From NCBI GenBank assembly GCA_029990175.1, contig JARKIP010000003.1, positions 4,588,001 to 4,652,000 of the forward strand: a stretch of 64,000 nucleotides of DNA, written 5' to 3'. The first letter of the stretch is position 1; every line of letters begins with the position of its first letter. Under the pieces are notes generated by a model. The model had not been told where the DNA came from, did not search any database, and saw only the letters and a program-made list of their open reading frames with translations. Below, piece after piece: positions 55,320 through 64,000 of the stretch. The translations under genes and the position numbers were made by a program. The stretch is from Petunia secreta (Eukaryota > Streptophyta > Magnoliopsida > Solanales > Solanaceae).

Positions 55320-57002
55320 GGGTTTTTTACACAAATATACAATTTCCACCCAATATTACAAAACATAGCAATTTTTTTCAAATTACAAGACATACCAATA
55401 TTTTTTAGTACATTTTACAACAATCAACCATTCACTTTCATTTCCCCAAAATTTTCCAAATTACAATATTTCACATACTCTCTCTTCTCCATCACCCCAT
55501 CCCACCACCCCAACCCAGTTCCATCACAACACCCCGACCCAATCGAAAGATCCTTTGTTTCTGCAAATGGATGAAGATAAATCTTGGACTTTTCTTACCT
55601 TAGACACTGGCATCTTTTCACGGACTGAATCTATTAACGAGAAGTCAATATCTGCAACAGTAATACCTGTTGATGACCGATCTGAAGCATAAACAAGAAG
55701 AGTTTATGAGGTCATTAGAGTACCTTTCATTCTGTGACTGTTGTGAACAAACAACATTTAGGTAAAGCTCTGTGATTTTTCCAGACTGGACTAACTTATG
55801 GGCCTTTAATTCAGACGAGATTACAACCATGTTTGTGGTTGCTTGCAGGTGATTTTGAACAGTCGGTGTATATACGGTGGTCGCTTATGTATACGGCGTA
55901 TGAATCATAGTCCCATTTGCCGTCTTTGTACTGTTTGTCCTCCATCATGTCGATTACAGAGGTTTTTTTAGTTTTGTGGGATTAAGCTTTCTCTGTAAAG
56001 AAGGAAAGTAGTTTGTGTGACTCAACACCAGTGACGTAAAGGGTATCTATATCTGTTTCTAAGGGGCTGATGATGAGCTAGTTTCAACAGTGAATGAAGA
56101 AGATGGTCAAAATATTAATTTTCCATATGAACGATAAGTGTTGCCAGAGGAACTCTTTAGAAATGTAATAACATTGACATGTGAGTCTATTGTTGAAGGA
56201 GGCATTTGTGATGTGTATATTGTTGGCACCACTCAGTCAATAATTTTTGAAACAGTATGAAATAGCGATGCTGAAATAGTTCGATACGGTGCAAAAGTCC
56301 CAGAAATAGTTAGAAACGGTGCTGAATAGTTTGAAACTGCACTGAAACGGTGCTGAAACGGTGCAAAAACGGTTAGATACATTGCTGAAACGACGCTGAA
56401 CCGGTGCAAAAACAGTTAGATACAGTCTATAAATAGTTAGATATGGTAAAAAATAGTCTGAAATGGAACTGAAACAGTCTAAAATGGTGCTGAAACAGTC
56501 TGAAACGGTGCAGAACAGTTTGATACAGTGCTGAACACAACCTGAAACGGTGCAGAAACAGTTTGATACAGTGCATAACAGTTTGATATGTGTGCAGAAA
56601 CAGTTAGATACGGTGCAGAACAGTGCAGCTACAGTGAGATACGGAAAGATACAACGAGATACGATGTGGTTGGTAGTTGAGAAATATTGAGATACAAGAT
56701 ACAACGAGATACAGTGAGGATGGGATAAGGAAAAGTGAAATTGGCGAAAATGGGAGGAGTAAAAGTGAAATAGAGGAAAATAGTAGGAAGAAAAGTGAAA
56801 TAGGGGGAAATGGGAGGAGCAAAAGTGATAGTCGGTAGAATAGGAGGAAGAATGTAAGGGTTTGGTTTGTCATGGTAAAATATTGCTATGTTTTTGTTAT
56901 GTTTGTAATTAACTTATGTTTTCCTCTATAAGGTTATTTTGCTAAAATGTTGCTATGTTTGGTAATTAAGTTCTAAAAATTGTACTTTTGTGTAAAAATT
57001 TC
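55320..57002. mobile_element. MULE (1,683 bp, TSD AAATAAATA)
   Basis: The ends are GGGTTTTTTACACAAATATA and, inverted, GAAATTTTTACACAAAAGTA, with further shared blocks (TTACAAAACATAGCAA against TTACCAAACATAGCAA). The 9-bp direct repeat AAATAAATA flanks it at 55311-55319 and 57003-57011. The interior holds about 700 bp of non-repetitive sequence (55540-56240), perhaps captured host DNA but not identified, and a minisatellite. No transposase. It inserted into the LTR-element remnant. Confidence 0.85.
56240..56700. repeat. Degenerate minisatellite (GAAACGGTGC / GAAACAGTTTGATAC type)
   Basis: Some twenty irregular units of 12-20 bp built from CTGAAACGGTGCA, GAACAGTTTGATACAGTG and AGTTAGATACGG. 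Related units occur at 30230-30300 inside another MULE. The reverse frame at 56237-56704 is just this repeat read as protein. Confidence 0.85.
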
Positions 57003-57624
57003 AAATAAATAAGCATGAGTTAAAACCGGCATTGGAGCCCATGCGTTACAAGTTGACATGGGTTGAAAGTGGCCCAAACATGGGTTAAAAAATATTTATC
57101 TTTGAAGATTTAGCAGCCGAATTTTTGAAGGTATGGTTGAAAATTTTCTCCACATGTAGCATCACAATTTTTTTTTGGATAAAAAACTTCATTATCATCA
57201 AGTAGTTGCGATTAGAACTGACCCGTCTTGAACATGTCTTCAATCTCGTTAACCTGGCTCATCGAACCATTGGTTGAACATGGCTCTGATACTACTTGTT
57301 GGGATAGAAACAACATGGTGCATGCGGAAGCTAACACATCAAACATGTATGACAATAAATCAGACATCAAAGAGTTAAAAATATTTATTATGGTTTGGTC
57401 ATGAATTGACCTATATAGGGATGAGATTAAAAATTACTACTAGTAAAAAAGAAAACTAAAATATAAAGTCTCCCCATAAGCATTGCTCTAAAATATTATA
57501 GATGTTCAAGACTTCTCCTCTAAATAAAGGACAAGTCCTACGAAGGAGACATATTTCAATTAAAATGCCCTTCCTTCAAAAAGAGAATAGTAATAGGTAT
57601 AAAATACAGGGCAACATCCTAACA

Positions 57625-60600
57625 AATAGAGCCTCAACCTCATCACCAATTGATTCAATATCGAAGTACTACGATTTAGCTCAATATTGGAGTGAAACAG
57701 TTTGAAACATATGTAAATTGGGATAGTATTTTTAAACGGGAACGTTGAGTACTATAGTAAGAACTGGAGTATTTAATATCTGTCACGTAGGCAAAGGTAC
57801 AGATCTGAAATTAGCTCTTCGATCTTGTCAAATTAACTTACAATGAAGTCGATTTCATTAAACGAATGGTCGAATATCCACTTCTCTCTAAGCCAATTAG
57901 CTCTTCATTTTAATTGAAAAATCACTACATAAGATTACAAATGAGACTCAAATAAATCGAGTTGCTTAAATGCACATTATTGTACTTACTTGCCTAAGAC
58001 AGCGTCTACAGTTTTCCGATTATAATTCAGTTATACCACATGTTAATTTTGTCTCTGGAAAAATCAATCAACTAATAAAATACCAAAAAGGGACTCTTTT
58101 TAGCACCAAAATTCTGGCCTAGCAATTACTGAATTGGTTGAAATTCATAGAATACCAACAAGAGACAAAGAAACGGTAGATAATTTCTTCATGGACCTAG
58201 CAGGCAAAGTAACTAGCTAGTTGTGCTAGTAGAAAGTAACAAGTAACCAGTGAAATAGTCAAGAATGTATAAATTGATCAGATACAACTCTTTTTTTCCC
58301 CCGAAGCCCGTCATTTTCTTCCCTAGAACCAATGACTCACTTGTTCGCTAATTATCATAGGAAGATGCGCCACCTAAGGATGTCAATAGCTTCCGTTGTC
58401 AAATTTCATGCAAGTCTAAGTTGTGTTCCCGATCGATCAGCTTGCGAAGAAGAGAAGAAGATAAAGAAAAGTCAATCACCGAAAGGCCTTCGCAAAGCAG
58501 AGCTTTGAAGGGGCATACTTTTTGTGGTCTTGCACATGCAAAGTCAAAGTATTTTATGCATGCTTGATCTACCTGAACTTTTGCTTCAAAGAATTATTTC
58601 AAGCTAGGAATTTAACCACAAAATACTTTAATTTGCAATTAGCTGGAAGATGGGTATGCATAAATTAAGGCGGTGGGAGATTATCGTAGATTGTTATAAA
58701 ATGACAAGGAAGAAAGTTGTAACCAAAGGAGATTTTGAGCTATTAATCTTCTACAGTATTAGTTTACTGTTCTATTCCTTTCTTTTGTTTGATGAGGTGA
58801 TAAGAGGTCTGATTCAAGACAATTCCACATTGGCCGGTAAAAAAGATGAGTTACACAAGTTCTTGCTGCACTTACAAGTGGATTCGCATTTCACAATGGT
58901 ATTAGCTTGATTTTCCGGACTTTTCAGTACACACAAACAACCTGTTGCTATACATTGCGGCAAATTTGCAACCCAAAAAGAAAAAACATCACTTCTACTG
59001 AAAGCTCTGTGACTTCACTTACTGTCCCCATGCACATGCCCTGTATTTGATAAATTCAAGATCAGCAAACAAGAAAATAATTGAGTTGTAGCTACGAGGT
59101 GGATAGAAAAGCCAAAATGTATCCGTACCAAGGAAGAGAGAGAGCTAGAGAGAGAAATAGAAAGAGAAACAGAAGGGGGTTAATCTCGCCCTAGAGCACA
59201 CTAAAGGTGGCCTTATTATTTAAACTCGATGGGTTCAATATTTATGTTCTCACCACTCAATCCATTGCACTCTTGCATTTCTAGATTCAGAACTGGGTTC
59301 CATTAAAATCTTAGTGATTCTTTTACATATATATTATGCTCCATATAAAAAGGAGGGAGCTCGGCTGAACCCTTTAGAACTACATTGCAATTCCGCCTCT
59401 AACTGGCATCTTCGTTTTGTGGAAGGTGAATCAGATCAAAGAGGAATGTAACACGATTAAGGATCATATTCTAGACCACACTTATGCGCAATTCTCCTCT
59501 AACAACAAGAAGCAGACACAATGTTTTCCACAAAAGAGTGCACATTTTCCTGCTTCTTTATCTGGGCTTTGTGCATCTATTTTGCTAATATTATCATGTG
59601 TGCCTCCACAATCCACTCTGACCTCAAAGATAGCTGCACCCACAGAAGAACTTAAAGGAACACCATTTCATCCAACACACAACTTATCAAACACAGTTAC
59701 ATAGCTTCCTCAAAGTTGTGTCCTTTCACTGAAGAGGTCTTATGCTTGCCTACTACCAAATTATCATCTGCCTGTACAAAGATATCCGAATGACAAATAT
59801 AACTGGCCATGCATCTTCCCAATAATTTTGTGACGGTACTGATTATGTCACAAAATGAGTGCCAGATCATAATGTTGCACCAGCGCATCCTAAGATCAAG
59901 CAATAAGTAAACTTTGCCAGTTATTTTTGGTTATTCCTTTTAAGTGCCTCAGCTTACTGGCTGCTAACCACAACTAGTTTTAACTTGATCCCATGTGGAT
60001 TTCCCGTGCCTTCTACAACCAACCTCAACCTCATCGGACGAAGAGAAATTCAGAGGTGCCGGTGGCACTTTCAAGGGTCGTTGGACCAGAAAGTATGACA
60101 AAATATTGTTTAGTGGATCTTCACATCACACTGAAGTCATCGCATTTGCAAGGGCAGTTTAAAGGTTAATAAGAGAATGATGCAGGACGTACATAAAGAG
60201 AAACACACAGCAAGGAAGAAAACGCAAAGATAGAGATCCAATGCACATCATTTAAAGCAAGATAAAGCAACAGAGTCATAAACCGAAGGCCATGAAAAGA
60301 TGCTGCCTACAGAAACTAGGAACATGATAGAGGAGCAACTTTGTTTAGTGTAAATACAAATATTAGTGGTCCCTGTTCAAGAAGGCATGATAGTATACCA
60401 AATGATTACTGTAGCTTGTCTGCTATGGCATCGTTCAGATGCAAAAAGCAATAAAACAGAGAAAATCTTGGTGCATATCAGTACTATTAATCATATTTTA
60501 AGTTTACAAGTGAAGGCTAATTTGGTAAATTTATGCTTCGCAGACTAACTGTGCAGAGAATGTATTATGTCTTCAGTTAAGTTATCCTGGCATTTCCTAC

Positions 60601-62088
60601 CATTTGCAGCTGATAACTACCTATATATTCTTTCAGTTCAGTAGTGGAAGCTGAAGCTTCTTTGGTCCTTCATCCAACCTACCTTAGCAAGTCTTGCCAA
60701 AGAAATTCCAGGTGGTTATTCCTAGGTAATTCTAGGTTGAGTTCCTAGATTCTTCGCTTCTTATTTTGTTGCTGTTACTGTTCAGAGCCCAGAAAATTAA
60801 CATATTCCTTCCTCCTCTTGATCTTCTCCTCTCTACAAACCCCTGTTATATCGGCCCAAGTTTTTCTATTTTCTGCTGTCCAACTATAGGCTAGAGATTC
60901 GCCTCTTGTTCAATATTATCCTATGTTTGTGACATCACATGATAGGAGAAAGTCCAATAGCTAACCTCACCTGCAAGGTAGGATTAATCTAGTTTTATCT
61001 ATCCTATTGGCTCCTAACATGTCTAGCGTAACCTAAGGATCATTACAATTTACACCTAGAACCAAAAAAAAAAAGAAAAGAAAAGAAAATTGCAGTTCAG
61101 ATGAAGCATTAAACTACAGAAGGTTATACAATGTCATGCCTCTAGAACTACAAACCTTCCAACAAGAACGGCTGCGGGTTCCCATGTCATCAAAAAAGAA
61201 TTGCACCATGAAGTAAAGGGCAACAAGTGGTAACCACTCTCAATAAGGAAGAAGCACGAAGAAGGAAGAGGACTGTTATGAATACGAAGGAAAATCACAA
61301 GCCAATGACAGTACCCGATCTCTCTTTCATTCCCTATCTCAATATATCTAGAAAGATACTAAATACCAACTTGATGTTGTTGTTCAGTCTCAACCTTCAA
61401 ACAAAAAAAAAAGGGGTTGGTTCACCGCTAGGTCTCTCTTTTTCCTAAATTGCGCATTTTCTCAGTAAATCTTCATTAAGGATTTTGGGAAGTGAATATT
61501 AAGTCAACCAATCTTTGAATTAAGCCTCTAACTTTACATATTCTAGGAAGTAAATACACTAACATAATAATCAAAATTTTCAAAAGGGGGAAAATCCCCT
61601 AACATAGACATAGACTACCACTATGATGATCATCTAAGCATTAGTAAGCTCTTAAATGGCACCAGAGGCATACTAAGCTTGGCCATTCGCGTCCCCAGCC
61701 CCTTATATTTTTTAGCTTTTGAATGTGGGCAAATCTAATCAATTATGTTTACTTGCTCGTTAGAGCTTTATCGTAAAAATGATTACTTGGTCATTAGAGT
61801 CAAGAATGGAGTAGGATAAACCACAAGTATAGAGATGAAAAATGGAGCCACAAAAATGGGTTAGAGTAAGTAGCATTTTTTCTTTGATAAAGTAATACTC
61901 CTATAATTTCGCAAACCAGCACCTGAAGCGCAGAAGGTTTCCTGGAAGGAAGAAAAAGAAAAAGGAAAAATTGGCAAAACAGTCTGTGGAGCTAAGTTTA
62001 TATAGATCATTATCATGGTTTCATTTCCATATTCGGGGACGGAGGGTTACGAGAAGTGGGAGTGACTAAAATTAAAGAGTAAACCTCT
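57625..62088. other. Long unassigned region, no gene supported
   Basis: About 4.5 kb of mixed AT-rich sequence. Frames at 58650-58910, 59417-59704, 60366-60548 and 61227-61448 are short, lack domains and lack neighbouring exons. A GA-rich run is at 59146-59175 and A runs near 61070. It could be intronic or intergenic host DNA, or old unrecognised repeats. No tRNA, rRNA or clear inverted ends were seen. Confidence 0.4.
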
Positions 62089-62097
62089 GTCATGAAC

Positions 62098-62695
62098 AGT
62101 GTTTTGAAAGGCGAGCGCCTCTCGCCTAAGGCGCCGAGGCGAGGCGAGGGCTGCTCGCCTTTTTACAGTGAGGCGAGCTGGGTAATAAAAGGCGGCTGAG
62201 GCGCCAGTAAGGCGCTGTGGCGAGGCGATAAAAGGCGACGCCTTTTGTTTTTTTTTTTTTTTAAAAAAGAGGGCTGCTGACTTAAAATATAAAACCGAAA
62301 ATTAGGGTTTTCATAAAACACAAAAAAAGCTGCGCATCTTCTTTCCTTCTCCAGCAAAACTCAAAAGGTATGTATCTTCTTTCTTCTTTCTTTCTTGACT
62401 TCATTATTTTCCTCTTCTTTCATCTTCTTAAACTTCTCTATTCTTTCTTCCTCTTCATTATTTTCCTGTTCTTTCCTTCTCTAGCAGATTTTTTCTTTAT
62501 GTTTTTCCTTCTTCCTCTTCTTTCCAGTCTGCTCACAGTTTTTTTTTTTTTTTGGGTTATATCTATGTGCATTTTAATATTTTTAATTTTTGGCATTATT
62601 TGGCGCCTCACTTTAAAAAGGCGAGCGCCTCGCCTCTCGCCTCGGTAAAATTTACCCTTGCCACCTTTTGGTGCCTTACGCCATCCAAAACACCG
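62098..62695. mobile_element. Non-autonomous DNA element with GGCGAGGCG-rich ends (TSD GTCATGAAC)
   Basis: The ends are AGTGTTTTGAAAGGC and, inverted, CGGTGTTTTGGATGGC. The 9-bp direct repeat GTCATGAAC flanks it at 62089-62097 and 62696-62704, which suggests a Mutator-type element. Both ends are packed with GGCGAGGCG and GGCGC words (62113-62245 and 62601-62645); the middle is pyrimidine-rich. Frames at 62370-62737 are low-complexity. No transposase. Confidence 0.8.
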
Positions 62696-62704
62696 GTCAT
62701 GAAC

Positions 62705-62995
62705 TAGTTTGGAGGAAGATCTCAAGCAGATAACCATACATTCATGCTTTAATCACACGCTAATCACATGCGTTTGAACATTGGCAAGACGGCGGCAACA
62801 ACAACAAAATCAACGACTCAGCTCAAGTCATAAGGCTACCCTTGGATTTGCTAACCAACAAAATGCAACATCAACATGTAGAACTTAAATGCCAAAGTCA
62901 AGCTATCAACACTGTTATATAAGGAGATTCCCCTCCACGTTCTTATCACCTCCATTTTGTTCTCCTCTCTGTTAGAAAGGTTAAGTTGTATATAG
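62705..62995. other. Spacer, no gene seen
   Basis: Short stretch between the previous element and the copia fragment. On the forward strand TATATAAGGAG at about 62916 could be a TATA-like motif, but no boundary or frame supports an LTR. Confidence 0.35.
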
Positions 62996-64000
62996 TTAGG
63001 ATTGTGAATAAACAATGTTAGATAAAAGAAACTTATTACCAGAAATATGGTCCGAAGCACCTGAGTCAATGACGCATGGTCCAAGAATACTAGACTGTGA
63101 GACACACGCAACCTGATTACCAGTTTGAGCAACAGAAGCTATTTGAGATGATGTCTGCTTACTTGCTTGATACTGAAGAAATTCAATATATTCCTCCTCA
63201 TATAACTTAACACCCTGATTACTATCTGTCTGAGCAACATGAGCATTCTGGTCACGTAAAGTATCATCACGTAAAGTATAGCATGACTCACGGATGTGTC
63301 CAATCCTGCCACAGTAACTGCACTTGGGTCGAACTCTCCCAGAACGACCTCCACCTCGATTCCCAGTAGAACCTCCACCTCGATTTCCCATATTATTAGA
63401 TGTCCGATTCCCCATTGTCTGAGGTGGCCGATTCTGCCGAGTCTGTGAAGCTAGAACAGAAGAATCAGTCTGTGATGGAACCATTATGTGACTAGGTGGC
63501 GCTGCAAGTCGAAGCAAACGAGAGAATAAATCATCTACTGTAGGGACCGTAGGACTAGCCAAAATCTGGTCACGCACTGAATCAAGGTCACTTGGGAGTC
63601 CAGCTAGTGTAAGAACGAGAAACATCTTCTGTCGTTGCTCCTGTTGTTTGTCCATACTAGCGGTGACAGGCATCAGCTTCTCAAATTCTTCCATGACTGC
63701 TTGTACCTGTCCTAAGTAAGTTGACATATCCAGTTCTTGTTTCTTCAAATTAGTCATCCGAGAGATCATATCATAGAAACGAGATATGTCATTAGTATAC
63801 AGGGTGCGAGCCTTTTCCCAAACCGAATAACATGTCTGGAATGGACGAAATAGAGGCATTAACTTAGAATCAATAGATCGCCATAAAATACTGCACAACT
63901 GAGCATCAACCTTATCCCATTGTGTCGTAGCCTTATCATCACCATCACTAGTTTTCTTGGTTAAGTGATCTTGAACACCCTGACCTTTACACCATAATTC
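62996..64000 (-). pseudogene. Ty1/Copia gag and protease start, partial, continues beyond the window
   Basis: The reverse strand is open from the window edge (64000) to 62996, about 334 residues. Visible are a gag region with WDKVDAQLCSILWRSID and YLGQVQAVMEEFEKLMPV, an Asn/Gly/Arg-rich linker, a CCHC zinc knuckle (CSYCGRIGHIRESC) and the start of the copia aspartic protease with its active site in CVIDSGASDHISGN. It stops soon after (SNIVYSQS) at TGA. Integrase, RT and RNase H, which should follow, are absent, so the element is truncated at about 63000. The true start lies outside the window. Gag may be translatable, but the element is dead. Confidence 0.9.

Larger units (their letters stand above)
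55005..57624 (-). mobile_element. Small reverse-strand LTR-element remnant, split by a MULE
   Basis: On the reverse strand, an LTR at 57624-57297 (TGTTAGGATG...CTATCCCAACA) is followed by AGTAGTATCAGAGCCATG, a degenerate initiator-Met primer site. At the other end a purine tract (reverse of TTTCTCCCCTT, 55182-55192) abuts a second LTR copy that starts TGTTAGAGTG at 55181. The two copies match over about 140 bp (55050-55181 and 57490-57624). Without the MULE the interior is only about 0.4 kb, so this is a TRIM-like or internally deleted element; the primer site suggests Ty1/Copia affinity. No coding sequence is left. Confidence 0.6.

Noticed and set aside
59417..59704. 95-residue frame in the unassigned region
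   Set aside because: No recognisable domain, no neighbouring exons and no codon-use argument; recorded only as part of the unassigned stretch.
62370..62737. Overlapping low-complexity frames on both strands
   Set aside because: Pyrimidine-rich centre of a non-autonomous element read as Phe/Leu or Lys/Arg tracts.

Overview
This is plant nuclear DNA: AT-rich, without bacterial or phage features, and built almost entirely of nested transposable elements. The mix points to a eudicot, most probably Solanaceae. That placing is inferred from familiarity with the families seen (Tat and Athila Ty3/Gypsy elements, a solendovirus- or cavemovirus-like endogenous pararetrovirus, hAT MITEs with GTGTCAA ends, MULEs with GTAGAATTGGTTGACA-type ends). 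No intact host gene was found. The only host-gene remnant is a broken DNA-3-methyladenine glycosylase pseudogene at the left edge.

Layout. 1-2000: glycosylase pseudogene split by a CACTA transposase fragment. 2051-2979: foldback-like element with long inverted arms. 3265-5780: solo LTR (TSD GTTTG). 6252-6438: hAT MITE. 6604-18586: complete but decayed Tat-lineage Ty3/Gypsy element (TSD CTTCC) with gag, protease, RT, two RNase H domains, integrase and a spliced antisense gene. 21337-21831: Stowaway-like MITE with a second one inside it. 22363-30511: small MULE interrupted by a very young Ty3/Gypsy element (22560-30190, TSD CTGCC) that has a complete polyprotein. 31037-36820: young non-autonomous Athila-like element (TSD TTCAG). 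38475-39243: hAT element. 40652-41880: MULE carrying a transposase-type N-terminal fragment. 42193-44222: hAT element with a Tourist-like element inside. 45547-46758: solo LTR related to the Tat element. 47753-50330: rearranged endogenous pararetrovirus with a long inverted repeat, fused to a decayed, 5'-truncated relative of the young Gypsy element (50340-about 54660). 54682-57624: MULE fragment, then a reverse-strand LTR-element remnant with a 1.7 kb MULE inside. 57625-62088: no recognised gene. 62098-62695: element with a 9-bp TSD. 62996-64000: reverse-strand Ty1/Copia gag running off the window.

Most element boundaries were fixed by reading terminal repeats and target-site duplications directly. 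The genes here do not form a host pathway. They are mobile-element genes, only one set of which (24477-29618) is uninterrupted. LTR pairs counted by eye put the 22560-30190 element (2 differences in 828 bp) and the 31037-36820 element (about 8 in 1.3 kb) as the most recent arrivals, and the Tat element (about 21 in 1.03 kb) as older. The most unusual signals are two matching clusters of 13-bp GC palindromes in the young Gypsy element, the pararetroviral inverted repeat, and the antisense spliced gene in the Tat element.
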